Positions 34,059-44,757 of a stretch of DNA of 64,000 nucleotides are shown here, piece by piece. Below the pieces are notes generated by a model that saw nothing but the letters and a program-made list of their open reading frames with translations, did no database searches and was not told the DNA's origin. This DNA is from Actinoalloteichus fjordicus (lineage in GTDB: Bacteria > Actinomycetota > Actinomycetes > Mycobacteriales > Pseudonocardiaceae): positions 7,052,001 to 7,116,000 of the forward strand of contig NZ_CP016076.1 of assembly GCF_001941625.1 (NCBI RefSeq), in the 5' to 3' direction. A program made the position numbers and the translations under genes. Within the stretch, counting starts at the first letter, position 1, and the number at the start of each line of letters is the position of its first letter.

Positions 34059-36325
34059 GGCGTCGAGGATCCTCGCTCCGTCGACTTATTCCCACCGGCG
34101 GCCACCGCCGCTCGCTCCTGGGCTTCCCCCTCCGACTCGGGAGGAGTCGAATCGGACCCCGACTCCGACTCGGGAGGAGTCGAATCGGACCCCGACTCCG
34201 GCTTCTCCACCTCGGAGAGGCCGACCCGCTCCTGCAGCCTGCGCAGCGGACCGGGCGCCCACCAGATCGCGTCGCCGAAGAGCTTCATCACCGCAGGCAC
34301 GAGGAGCATCCGGACGATCGTCGCGTCCAGGATCAGCGCGATGATCATGCCGACGCCGATGAACCGCATCATCTGGATGCCGGAGAAGGCGAACGCGCCC
34401 GTCACCACGACCAGCAGCAGCGCGGCGGCGCTGATGACCCGGCCGGTCCGCACGAGTCCGGTGCGCACCGCCTCCTCGGTCGTGGCGCCGCCCGCCCGCG
34501 CCTCCACCATCCGGGAGAGCAGGAAGACCTCGTAGTCGGTGGAGAGGCCGAACACGATCGCGGCGATCAGGACGATGATCCCCGCCTCCATCGGCATCGG
34601 CGTCACGCCCAACAGCCCTGAACCGTGCCCGTCGACGAACAGCCAGGTCAGCGCGCCGAAGGTCGCGGAGAGGCTGAGGAAGCTCAGGATCACCGCCTTG
34701 ATCGGCAGCAGCACGGAGCCGAAGGCGAGGAAGATCAGGATCAGGGTGGCCCCGACCAGCAGCACCGCCATCCACGGCAGCATCTCGGCCGTCGCGTCGA
34801 GACTGTCCAGGTTGGCTGCAGTGACTCCGCCGACGAGCACCTCGGTGTCCGCCGGTGCGTCCAGTGCCCGGATGTCTCGAACGGTCTGGTTGGCGACGTC
34901 GCCGAACGGATCACCGTCGACCTGTGCCTCCAGGACGACCACGTCGTCCGCCCCGCCGGTCGGCGCGACGGAGTCGACGCCTGCCAGCTGGTCCACCTCG
35001 GCGAGGTAACCACCGAGGGCGGCCTCGTCCGGCGGGGTGCCGTCACCCTGGAGCACGATCTGGATGCCGTCGCCGCCCATCTCCGGGAAGTCGGCCTTCA
35101 ACGCCTCGGTCGCGATGCGAGCGGGATCGTCGGCGGGCAGTACCCGTTCATCCGGCATGCCGAACTGGGCGCTGAGGAAGGGGGAGCCAAGCAGTACCAG
35201 TCCCGCGATGATCGGCAGCGCGATCAGGCCGGGCCGCTTCATCACGCCGTCGGCCAGCCGTCGCCAGCCCTCGCCGGTCGCCCGCTGCCGACGACGACGC
35301 AGCCAGGGCAGGGACAGCTTGTCCACCCGGTGGCCGAGCAGGCCGAGCAGCGCGGGCAGCACGGTGAGCGACAGCAGCGCGGCCAGGCCGACCGCGCTCA
35401 TCCCGCCGTAGGCCAGCGAGCGCAGGAACTCCTGCGGGAACAGCATCAGCCCGGACAGCGCGATGATCAGCAGCACGGCGGAGAAAGCGACGGTCCGGCC
35501 CGCCGTGGCGACACTGCGCCGCACTGCGGAGGCGGGGTCGCGACCCGAGTCCATCTCCTCGCGGAAGCGGCCCACCACGAAGAGTCCGTAGTCGATCGCC
35601 AACCCGAGCCCGAGCATGCTGGCGACGTTCACCGCGAAGACGTTCACCGTGGTGAACAGGGCGATCAGGTGCAGCAGCCCCAGGGCGCCGAAGACGGCGA
35701 GCCCGCCGACCACCACGGGCAGCGATGCGGCGACCAGTCCGCCGAAGATGACCACCAGCAGGATGAGCACGATCGGCAGCGACACGATCTCGGCCGCGAT
35801 GAGGTCCTGCTCGGCACGGTGACCGATGGCGTGCTCGGCGACGACACCGCCCGCGACCTGCGTCGAGACGCCGTCGATGATCAGGTCGTCCGCGATCTCG
35901 TCGTAGGCGGTCAGCTTCTCGTCGTCGCCGTCGCCCACCAGCCCGATCACCGCGAGTCCCACGGTGCCGTCGTCCGAGACGAACTCCGGCATTCCCGTGT
36001 GCCAGTACGAGATGGCGCTCTCGACCTGCTCCGCAGGCAGGGCCGCGAGGTTCTCGGTGACCGCGGCCGCCAGCTCGGGGTCGTCCAGCGACTGACCCTC
36101 CGAGGCGCGGTACATCACCACGACGTCGCCCGCCTGGCCCTCCATGGCGCCTGCGGCGACCTCCGCGGCGGCGGCGGCCTCACTGTTGGGATCGTCGTAG
36201 CCGCCCTGGGTGAGGCGGTCGAAGACGCCGATGCCCCAGAAGCCGCCGAGGATCGTGAGCACGAGCGTTGAGATGAGCACGGTCCACCGAGCACGGTGTA
36301 CCGCGGCCCCCCATCTGGCGAACAC
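34055..36325 (-). CDS. MMPL/RND-family membrane transporter
   Basis: 756 residues with about 12 membrane segments in two halves, each with a large external loop after the first helix. Two MMPL cores are visible, with ASMLGLGLAIDYGLFVVGRF in the first and IVFGLSTDYEVFLLSRMVEA in the second; the Asp-Tyr pairs are the proton-relay residues of the family. The C-terminal cytoplasmic tail carries a duplicated 11-residue unit (SESGSDSTPPE type). GTG start with a GGAGG site. Probably exports a lipid or drug; it is divergent from a TetR gene that likely represses it. Confidence 0.92.
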   Translation of the reverse strand: MFARWGAAVHRARWTVLISTLVLTILGGFWGIGVFDRLTQGGYDDPNSEAAAAAEVAAGAMEGQAGDVVVMYRASEGQSLDDPELAAAVTENLAALPAEQVESAISYWHTGMPEFVSDDGTVGLAVIGLVGDGDDEKLTAYDEIADDLIIDGVSTQVAGGVVAEHAIGHRAEQDLIAAEIVSLPIVLILLVVIFGGLVAASLPVVVGGLAVFGALGLLHLIALFTTVNVFAVNVASMLGLGLAIDYGLFVVGRFREEMDSGRDPASAVRRSVATAGRTVAFSAVLLIIALSGLMLFPQEFLRSLAYGGMSAVGLAALLSLTVLPALLGLLGHRVDKLSLPWLRRRRQRATGEGWRRLADGVMKRPGLIALPIIAGLVLLGSPFLSAQFGMPDERVLPADDPARIATEALKADFPEMGGDGIQIVLQGDGTPPDEAALGGYLAEVDQLAGVDSVAPTGGADDVVVLEAQVDGDPFGDVANQTVRDIRALDAPADTEVLVGGVTAANLDSLDATAEMLPWMAVLLVGATLILIFLAFGSVLLPIKAVILSFLSLSATFGALTWLFVDGHGSGLLGVTPMPMEAGIIVLIAAIVFGLSTDYEVFLLSRMVEARAGGATTEEAVRTGLVRTGRVISAAALLLVVVTGAFAFSGIQMMRFIGVGMIIALILDATIVRMLLVPAVMKLFGDAIWWAPGPLRRLQERVGLSEVEKPESGSDSTPPESESGSDSTPPESEGEAQERAAVAAGGNKSTERGSSTP
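34134..34200. repeat. 33-bp direct duplication in the MMPL C-terminal tail
   Basis: A 33-base unit (containing GGGAGGAGTCGAATCGGACC) occurs twice in tandem and in frame, adding 11 residues per copy to the charged tail of the transporter. Confidence 0.85.
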
Positions 36326-36391
36326 CTGGCGGCCTCCACATCTTGGTCACCGGCGACGGCCGGGCTAGGTTGTGTGAACAACGTGAACCGA

Positions 36392-36447
36392 GGTGAATAT
36401 CGTTCACCCGCAGCCGGATACTGTACGAGCCAGTAAACGGCGTTTAC
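36392..36447. promoter_or_regulatory. Two palindromic operator candidates between MMPL and TetR genes
   Basis: GTAAACG-g-CGTTTAC (36433-36447) is a perfect 15-base inverted repeat 20 bases before the TetR start. GGTGAA-tatcg-TTCACC (36392-36408) is a second one nearer the MMPL gene; a GTGAAC direct repeat lies just to its left. Both fit dimeric TetR binding and would let the regulator control both genes. Confidence 0.65.
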
Positions 36448-36466
36448 AACCCTTGAAGAGGGAGGC

Positions 36467-37195
36467 ATGACAGAGATCACGCGCCGAGAACGGCTACGGG
36501 CTGCCACTGAGTTGGAGATCCGCGAACACGCAAGGCAGCTCCTTGTTGAACAGGGGCAACACGCGGTCACTCTCCGTGCAATAGCCCGAGAACTCGGCGT
36601 GACCGCTCCCGCGCTATACCGGTATTACGACTCGCGCGAGGACCTACTGCGTCACGTCGGCGACGACATCTGCATGCGACTGGCGGCGGAGCTGACCGGC
36701 GCGACGGCCGAACTCGATCAGGCGGACCTGCCGGGCAGGGTGTTCACCGTCTGCAGGCGGCTGCGCACCTGGGCGCTGGACCATCCGAACGAGTTCGAAC
36801 TCGTCTTCGCATCGCGTGACGTCCGGGAACGCCCGGGCCGGGACGGCCCGCTCCCGGACCGCTTCGGGCAGATCTTCCTCGCGCTGCTCGGCGACATCCT
36901 CGCCAAGGACACGCCGATGCCGCAGGCCGAGGCCTTCCCGCCCGACCTGGAGGCCGATCTGGTCGCCGCCCGCGATGCCCTGGTCGCCAGCATGTCCTCG
37001 CTCGACATCATCCTGCCGCCGCAGCTGCTCCAGCTGGAGGCTCTGCACTCGCTGCTGCGCTGGTGGGTGCGGGTGTACGGACACATCGCCCTGGAGGTGT
37101 TCGGCCGGTTCCCCTTCGACGTGCGCAACGCCGAGCGGCTGTACGAGGCGATGCTGGCCGAGCTCGCCGAGGACACGGGCGTCTGCGGGCACTGA
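36467..37195 (+). CDS. TetR family transcriptional regulator
   Basis: 242 residues. The N-terminal helix-turn-helix reads VTLRAIARELGVTAPALYRYYDS (two helices within residues 27-50), preceded by an Arg-rich start. The C-terminal half resembles the WHG/TetR_C_13 ligand domain (LHSLLRWWVRVYGHIALEVFG). ATG with a GAGGGAGG site. It is divergent from the MMPL exporter, with palindromes in between, so it is most likely the repressor of that exporter, released by an exported compound. Confidence 0.92.
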   Translation: MTEITRRERLRAATELEIREHARQLLVEQGQHAVTLRAIARELGVTAPALYRYYDSREDLLRHVGDDICMRLAAELTGATAELDQADLPGRVFTVCRRLRTWALDHPNEFELVFASRDVRERPGRDGPLPDRFGQIFLALLGDILAKDTPMPQAEAFPPDLEADLVAARDALVASMSSLDIILPPQLLQLEALHSLLRWWVRVYGHIALEVFGRFPFDVRNAERLYEAMLAELAEDTGVCGH

Positions 37196-37245
37196 GCCGG
37201 TGCGACCCGCCCGCACAGTCTCGGCTCCTGACCCGCCACACCGGG

Positions 37246-37276
37246 ACGGGCCGCAGCCGATCGGGGTGCGGCCCGT
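37246..37276 (+). terminator. Terminator of the TetR gene
   Basis: ACGGGCCGCA (37246-37255) pairs perfectly with TGCGGCCCGT (37267-37276) across an 11-base loop, 50 bases after the TetR stop. Confidence 0.7.
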
Positions 37277-37339
37277 ACCAGAACACCTACTCTTGACGGC
37301 GCACGAGCTCATCGAGCCGCCGAGGCCTGGAGGTGCGCG

Positions 37340-37552
37340 ATGGCGACGCCGGACGCCCCCGAGCCGACCGAGTTCCCCCAGCGGATCGGCAAGACCGCGC
37401 GTCGCGTCTTGGCGCTGAACGGCTACACCCGCTATGCGCAGCTGACCGGCGTGACGCGGGCGGAACTGCTCAGACTCCACGGCATCGGCCCCAAGGGAAT
37501 CCGAATCCTGGACGAGGAGCTGACCCTGCGAGGTCTCGCGTTCGCCGACTAG
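37340..37552 (+). CDS. Small helix-hairpin-helix DNA-binding protein
   Basis: 70 residues. The C-terminal half (YAQLTGVTRAELLRLHGIGPKG, then IRILDEELTLRGLAF) is a helix-hairpin-helix similar to the C-terminal domain of RNA polymerase alpha, with the glycine hairpin HGIGPKG. ATG with a GGAGGTG site. Small proteins of this type are common in actinomycetes, and their role is not established. Its position next to a parS cluster may be coincidence. Confidence 0.8.
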   Translation: MATPDAPEPTEFPQRIGKTARRVLALNGYTRYAQLTGVTRAELLRLHGIGPKGIRILDEELTLRGLAFAD

Positions 37553-37654
37553 CGGCGGGTCGGGTCCTGCGCTGTGCCGAGCTTGCGACGGCCTCGACCA
37601 GACCGGATCGTCTCGACTCTGGACGCGCCCCGCCGATCACCCGGCCGCCCGCAA

Positions 37655-37708
37655 TGTGTCACGTGAACCGCAATGTGTCACGTGAACCGCAATGTTTCAC
37701 GTGAAACA
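37655..37708. promoter_or_regulatory. Tandem parS cluster (one perfect, two variant sites)
   Basis: TGTTTCACGTGAAACA at 37693-37708 is a perfect 16-base ParB-binding parS site. Two variants TGTGTCACGTGAACCG lie at 37655-37670 and 37674-37689; each 19-base unit (GCAATGTGTCACGTGAACC) is repeated exactly, so the array has a 19-base period. It lies about 24 kb from parAB, in the noncoding space downstream of leuS. Confidence 0.9.
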
Positions 37709-37722
37709 TTGCGCAGTCATGC

Positions 37723-37769
37723 ACGACGCCTCGCCGCCACCCCGATGCGGGGTGAGGGCGAGGCGTCGT
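37723..37769 (-). terminator. leuS terminator, 13-bp stem with inner hairpin
   Basis: ACGACGCCTCGCC (37723-37735) pairs with GGCGAGGCGTCGT (37757-37769), and an inner CACCCC/GGGGTG stem fills much of the loop. It lies 41 bases after the leuS stop and separates leuS from the parS cluster. Confidence 0.75.
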
Positions 37770-37810
37770 GTGTCGGTTCGACCGGCGCGTCATCCGCCGC
37801 CCGCAGGGCT

Positions 37811-40702
<2,892 letters not shown>

Positions 40703-40763
40703 GGGTCCGTTCCTTCCTCTTGGTCGCCTCGGCAGCCACGTGTGCGCCCCGAACAAGACGAAA

Positions 40764-40791
40764 CCCCTCCGCCCAGATGGGACGAGAGGGG
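40764..40791 (-). terminator. Attenuator terminator in the leuS leader
   Basis: On the transcribed (minus) strand CCCCTC and GAGGGG form the stem (arms 40786-40791 and 40764-40769), extended by an inner GTCCCA/TGGGC pairing. It is followed by TTTCGTCTTGTT. It lies 60-90 bases before the leuS start codon, so it can stop transcription before the gene. Confidence 0.7.
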
Positions 40792-40793
40792 CT

Positions 40794-40827
40794 GCCGCGT
40801 CGACCCTTCCTAGCTGGTCAACGCGGC
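40794..40827 (-). promoter_or_regulatory. Leader hairpin overlapping the leader-peptide stop codon
   Basis: GCCGCGTTGACC (40827-40816, minus strand) pairs with GGTCGACGCGGC (40805-40794) over 12 bases with one G-U wobble and a 10-base loop. The leader-peptide stop codon lies inside the first arm, so a ribosome stalled at the Leu codons or at the stop would block this hairpin. Confidence 0.7.
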
Positions 40828-40856
40828 GTACTAAGGAGCAGGCGACCCGTGCTCAT
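40818..40856 (-). CDS. leuS leader peptide with three consecutive Leu codons
   Basis: The 12-codon reading frame encodes [12 protein letters not shown] and stops at TGA. The three Leu codons are CTG-CTC-CTT; CTT is rare in such GC-rich genomes. A TATGCT -10-like box (40863-40868) ends 6 bases before the ATG, so the message would be leaderless. It is followed in order by a long hairpin, a terminator-like hairpin and leuS. This is the arrangement of ribosome-mediated attenuation: low charged tRNA-Leu stalls the ribosome and permits leuS transcription. It is too short to appear among ordinary gene predictions. Confidence 0.75.
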   Translation of the reverse strand: MSTGRLLLSTPR

Positions 40857-40862
40857 CGGCCA

Positions 40863-40883
40863 AGCATACCGGGGCCGCCCCGG
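40863..40883 (-). promoter_or_regulatory. Promoter of the leuS leader
   Basis: The -10-like TATGCT (40863-40868) is preceded by a perfect inverted repeat CCGGGG-ccg-CCCCGG (40869-40883) that fills the -10/-35 spacer and could be a regulator site. No good -35 is visible. Confidence 0.5.
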
Positions 40884-40989
40884 TGCCGACGAGCCGTGTC
40901 GGTCGCTGGACACCGCGCGCGCGTGACGGCGACCACGGCATGACGAGGGTGACCTCCGGCGTGCTCCGATCAGCGCTTACCCTGCTGGA

Positions 40990-41499
40990 GTGACGAATGC
41001 GGAGTCCATCCACGGGTCGATCCAGCGGTCTGTCCAGGGTGCTGCCCGAGAGTTCGCGCAGGCGACGACAGCCGAGCCGAGCGCACTGCCGCTCGCGGTC
41101 GCCGTCGTGCTGTCCGTGGTGCTTCTGCTGGCAGGTGCTGCCCTGCTGGTCATCGGCTGGCGCGGAATGAAGGAGACACTGCCCAGGAACCGCTTCGCCG
41201 GGGTGCGCACCGCGGCGACGCTGCGCAGCGACGAGGCCTTCCGGGTCGGCAACCGTGCCGCAGGCCTGCCGACGCTGGTGTCCGGCGCGATCGGCGTGCT
41301 GACGGCCGTCGGGCTCCTCGGCCTGTCCGGACCCGCCCAGTTGATCGCCCTCGGCGTCGGCGTCGTCGGCCTTCTCGGCCTGACCGTCGCGGGCGGCGTG
41401 CTCGGCACCCGGGCTGCGGCGACAGTGAAGGACAAACCCGCCCGCACTCTCGGCTGCGCGGGCCAGTGCTGCGGCAACGGGGCCTGCGGCATCGCCTGA
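40990..41499 (+). CDS. SdpI-family membrane protein
   Basis: 169 residues. Three hydrophobic segments (LAVAVVLSVVLLLAGAALLV, then two near residues 95-130) surround the SdpI motif RNRFAGVRTAATLRSDEAF. SdpI of Bacillus gives immunity to a toxin peptide; the role in actinomycetes is not known. TACCCT lies 6 bases before the GTG, so the transcript is probably leaderless. The C-terminus is cysteine-rich (CAGQCCGNGACG), unusual for the family. It is divergent from the leuS leader promoter. Confidence 0.82.
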   Translation: MTNAESIHGSIQRSVQGAAREFAQATTAEPSALPLAVAVVLSVVLLLAGAALLVIGWRGMKETLPRNRFAGVRTAATLRSDEAFRVGNRAAGLPTLVSGAIGVLTAVGLLGLSGPAQLIALGVGVVGLLGLTVAGGVLGTRAAATVKDKPARTLGCAGQCCGNGACGIA

Positions 41500-41504
41500 G
41501 AACG

Positions 41505-41529
41505 CGCAGGCCGATGAACACAGCCTGCG
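41505..41529. terminator. Short terminator between SdpI and YqgE genes
   Basis: CGCAGGC (41505-41511) pairs with GCCTGCG (41523-41529), 6 bases after the SdpI-like gene stop and between convergent genes. Confidence 0.55.
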
Positions 41530-41589
41530 GAGAAGCCGTTCTTCGCCCCCAATCAATGACGGCGAATAAGCACGAGTGTGCTGCGTGAA

Positions 41590-42213
41590 CTAATTTCTTC
41601 GCAGGTCAAGCGGGTGAGTCGCCAATAACGCCAGGGGCAGCGGCTGTCTGCGCAACACCAGTCCCCACAGGTCGGTTCCCGGCGGGCACACCACGTCGTC
41701 CGGCAGCCCCGGAACCACGAACCAGTCGCCGCGCTCGATCTCGCCTGCCAGCTGTCGCCGATCCCAGCCCGAATAGCCGACAAACACCCGCAGTCCCCGA
41801 AGTCGCGGCGCCAGCAGCTCGGGATCGGTGTCCAACGCGATGATCGCGATCGGATTGCGGACGCCGACGACACCGGCCAGGTCGGTGGTGTCCACTCCGG
41901 TGCGGAGGGCTGCCAGGCACAGCGCCACCTTCTGCTCGACCGGTCCGCCGACGAACACCGCCTGCGGGCTGCTCGCGTACGGGCCCCATTCGGGCAGCAC
42001 GTCTTCTACCGCGGTCTCGCCTGGCCGGTTGAGCACGACTCCCAGCGTCCCCTCGTCCCGGTGCTCGATGATGTAGACCACCGTGCGACGGAAATTGGGG
42101 TCAGCCAGCCCAGGCGACGCCACCAGCAGGCTGCCCGGTCCCACCTCGACGTCGGGTTGCACGCCGGACATGATCCCATTCGCGCCCGCATTCGAATCCG
42201 CCACCGGTCCCAA
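41590..42213 (-). CDS. YqgE/AlgH family protein (UPF0301)
   Basis: 207 residues. Family features are clear: GSLLVASPGLADPNFRRTVV, EHRDEGTLGVVLNRP, GGPVEQ and GYSGWDRRQLAGEIERGDW. The biochemical role is not established, though the family is widely conserved. The start is uncertain: TTG at 42213, GTG at 42204 or an internal ATG near 42171 are all possible and none has a strong ribosome site. The mycobacterial homologue Rv0038 also sits near leuS, consistent with the origin-proximal setting. Confidence 0.9.
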   Translation of the reverse strand: MGPVADSNAGANGIMSGVQPDVEVGPGSLLVASPGLADPNFRRTVVYIIEHRDEGTLGVVLNRPGETAVEDVLPEWGPYASSPQAVFVGGPVEQKVALCLAALRTGVDTTDLAGVVGVRNPIAIIALDTDPELLAPRLRGLRVFVGYSGWDRRQLAGEIERGDWFVVPGLPDDVVCPPGTDLWGLVLRRQPLPLALLATHPLDLRRN

Positions 42214-42398
42214 GGCGCCCGGATGCCGGTGCGCGCCGCCGAATTCGCCGTTCCAGGCGCTCGGACGTCCCTACCGCTCTGGCGGACACCGGACCTGCGG
42301 GTTCACGTCGGGACGCCGACGCGGCGGGCGAACGACGCGTGTGACGAACACGGCCGCGCGTTGCGCGGAACACCTCGCGGGGCGGGCTGCCTGCCCGG

Positions 42399-43049
42399 CT
42401 AGAAGCCCGGCTCGCCTCGCCTGATCACCTCGTCCAGCTCGCCGTCGCCGTCGGTGTCGACCAGCCGCACGTCCATCACCCCGTCGCCGTCCAGGTCCAG
42501 CAGCATGCCGCCCAGGATGCCGTGGTCACCGTCGAGATAGACCTCGTCGACGACGCCGTCGCCGTCGGTGTCCACGATCACCTCGCCCGCGTCCCCGTCG
42601 CCGTCGTAGTCCGCCCACGCCGTGTCGAGCACCCCGTCACCGTCCACGTCGATCTCGGCGACGCTGACCTGTTCGTCACCCCGTGCGTCCGTCCAGTGCA
42701 GCTCCACCGCCGCGGACCGGTCCTCGTCCTCGGCCTCCGCCGTCGCGGGAAGCTCTCCCGGCGCATTCCAGACACCGAGCCCCTCGGGATCGGTGAAGGC
42801 GGCGTCCACGACGCCGTCCCCGTCGAGATCCAGCAGCGCCGTGTCGGCGATCCCGTCGGCATCGGAGTCCCAGAGCAGGTCGACGGCACGGCCGTCACCC
42901 GTGAAGTCGAGGCGCACCGCGTCCGGCGCCCCGTGCCCGCTCACGGTCACGTCGGCGGCGCTCGTCCAGACCGTCGGCGGACCGGTTCCCGTCCCGAAGG
43001 AGTACTGCACCGCACCATCGGGAACCACGCCCCACTCCGCCTCGGACAC
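42399..43049 (-). CDS. Protein with DxDxDG calcium-binding-type repeats
   Basis: 216 residues, strongly acidic. At least eight copies of a D-x-D-x-D-G-x-x-D loop (for example LDLDGDGVVDAAF, VDTDGDGVVDEVY) recur through the chain, like the calcium loops of thrombospondin type-3 or dockerin domains. No signal peptide or membrane segment is present, so it is predicted cytoplasmic, which is odd for a calcium-loop protein. GTG start with GGTGAGG upstream. Function unknown. Confidence 0.75.
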   Translation of the reverse strand: MSEAEWGVVPDGAVQYSFGTGTGPPTVWTSAADVTVSGHGAPDAVRLDFTGDGRAVDLLWDSDADGIADTALLDLDGDGVVDAAFTDPEGLGVWNAPGELPATAEAEDEDRSAAVELHWTDARGDEQVSVAEIDVDGDGVLDTAWADYDGDGDAGEVIVDTDGDGVVDEVYLDGDHGILGGMLLDLDGDGVMDVRLVDTDGDGELDEVIRRGEPGF

Positions 43050-43108
43050 ACCTCACCATCGACACCACGGGCCGGTCGCCCGACCGCCCGGTGGAGTGAT
43101 CATCGGAG

Positions 43109-44647
43109 TCAGGGGCGCGCGGGCGGGTGGATGTCCTGGTCCGCTGCCCAGCGCAACAGCTCTGCCTCGGCGTCTGCCCTGCTCAGCGGCCCGCGATCGA
43201 GTCGAAGCTCCTTGAGGTGCTTCCACGCCCTGCCCACCACGGGACCCGGCGGCACGCCGAGCAGCTCCATGATCGCGTTGCCGTCGAGATCCGGCCGGAC
43301 CCGTTTGAGGTCCTCCTCGGCGAGCAGCCGGGCGATCCGGGCCTCCAGATCGTCGTAGGACCGCTGCAGAGCATTGGCCTTGCGTCGATTCCGGGTCGTG
43401 CAGTCGGCTCGGACCAGCTTGTGCAGCCGGGACAGCATCGGGCCTGCGTCGGTCACATAGCGACGCACCGCGGAATCGGTCCACTCGCCGGTGCCGTAGC
43501 CGTGGAAGCGCAGGTGGAGGTAGACGAGCTGGGAGACCTGCTCGACGACGTCCTTGGGAAACCGCAGCTCCCGAAGCCGCCGCCTGGTCATCTTGGCCCC
43601 GACGACCTCATGGTGATGGAAGCTCACCCCGCCGCCGGACTCGAATCGACGCGTGTCCGGCTTGCCGATGTCGTGGAGCAGGGCCGCGAGCCGCAGCACG
43701 AGGTCGGCCTTCGCGTCCGGGGCGTCGGCGCGTTCCAGCTCCACGGCCTGGTCGAGCACGACCAGCGAATGCTGGTAGACGTCCTTGTGCTGGTGATGCT
43801 CGTCGATCTCCAGCCGCATCGCGGGAACCTCCGGCAGCACGCGATCGGCGAGCCCGGTGTCCACCAGCAGCTCGATCCCCTGTCGTGGCGTGGCGCCGCA
43901 CATCAGCTTGGCGAGTTCGGCCTGGACCCGCTCGACGGTGATCCGCTCGATCTCGACCGCCATCGTCGTCATCGCCTCGACCACCCTCGGCGCGGGCGTG
44001 AACTCGAGCTGGGCGACGAACCGGGCGGCACGCAGCATCCGCAGCGGATCGTCGGCGAACGACTCCTGCGGCGTGGCGGGAGTGTCCAGCCTGCGAGTGA
44101 CCAGTGCATCCAGTCCGCCGTGTGGATCGACGAACCACTCCACCGGATCGACGGCGTCCCGGTCGCCGTCGAGGGAGCCTGCGGCGACGAGGTCGACGGC
44201 CATCGCGTTGACGGTGAAGTCCCGACGGATGAGATCGCCCTCGATGTCGTCGCCGTAGACGACCTCGGGGTTGCGACCCACCCTGTCGTACCGATCAGCA
44301 CGGAAGGTCGTGATCTCCAGCATCGCACCGTGCCGGGTGGCGCCGATCGTGCCGAACTCGATGCCGGTGTCCCAGACCGCCTCCGCCCAGCCTCTGACCA
44401 GCTGCATCACCTCGGCCGGGCGTGCGTCGGTGGTGAAGTCGAGATCGGTGCCGAGCCTGCCGAGCAGCGCATCGCGGACGCTGCCGCCGACCAGGTACAG
44501 CCGATGCCCCGCCTCGGCGAAGCGAGCGGCGAGCTCGGCGGCGACCGGGGTCGTTCGCAGCAGCGTCGCCACGGCGTCCTGTGGGACGACGCGGGCGGCG
44601 TCGACGGCGGCGGTCAGCGGCTGGGGGTCGGGCACGGAACGAGACAC
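43109..44647 (-). CDS. CCA tRNA nucleotidyltransferase
   Basis: 512 residues from the GTG at 44647; the frame continues upstream but would cross the divergent NUDIX gene. It adds or repairs the CCA end of tRNAs. The nucleotidyltransferase motif LVGGSVRDALLG is near residue 52 with the metal pair Asp68 and Asp70 (GTDLDFTT). RRDFTVNAMAV follows, and an HD phosphohydrolase domain is at LAALLHDIGKPDTRR. Orthologue of Mycobacterium tuberculosis Rv3907c (PcnA). A TACCCT box lies 8 bases upstream. Confidence 0.95.
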   Translation of the reverse strand: MSRSVPDPQPLTAAVDAARVVPQDAVATLLRTTPVAAELAARFAEAGHRLYLVGGSVRDALLGRLGTDLDFTTDARPAEVMQLVRGWAEAVWDTGIEFGTIGATRHGAMLEITTFRADRYDRVGRNPEVVYGDDIEGDLIRRDFTVNAMAVDLVAAGSLDGDRDAVDPVEWFVDPHGGLDALVTRRLDTPATPQESFADDPLRMLRAARFVAQLEFTPAPRVVEAMTTMAVEIERITVERVQAELAKLMCGATPRQGIELLVDTGLADRVLPEVPAMRLEIDEHHQHKDVYQHSLVVLDQAVELERADAPDAKADLVLRLAALLHDIGKPDTRRFESGGGVSFHHHEVVGAKMTRRRLRELRFPKDVVEQVSQLVYLHLRFHGYGTGEWTDSAVRRYVTDAGPMLSRLHKLVRADCTTRNRRKANALQRSYDDLEARIARLLAEEDLKRVRPDLDGNAIMELLGVPPGPVVGRAWKHLKELRLDRGPLSRADAEAELLRWAADQDIHPPARP

Positions 44648-44757
44648 GGTGAGCGAGGGTATCGCCTCCCGAAGACCCGCACGTCGGGCTCGTCGGTGGG
44701 TCGGTGATGTGGCAACAGAACCAGACGGGCATCGACCAGTCGGATTACCATCCAGGT

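Noticed and set aside
40703-40860. T-box riboswitch for leuS
   Set aside because: No specifier loop or T-box consensus could be found. The short Leu-rich frame and hairpins explain the region better.
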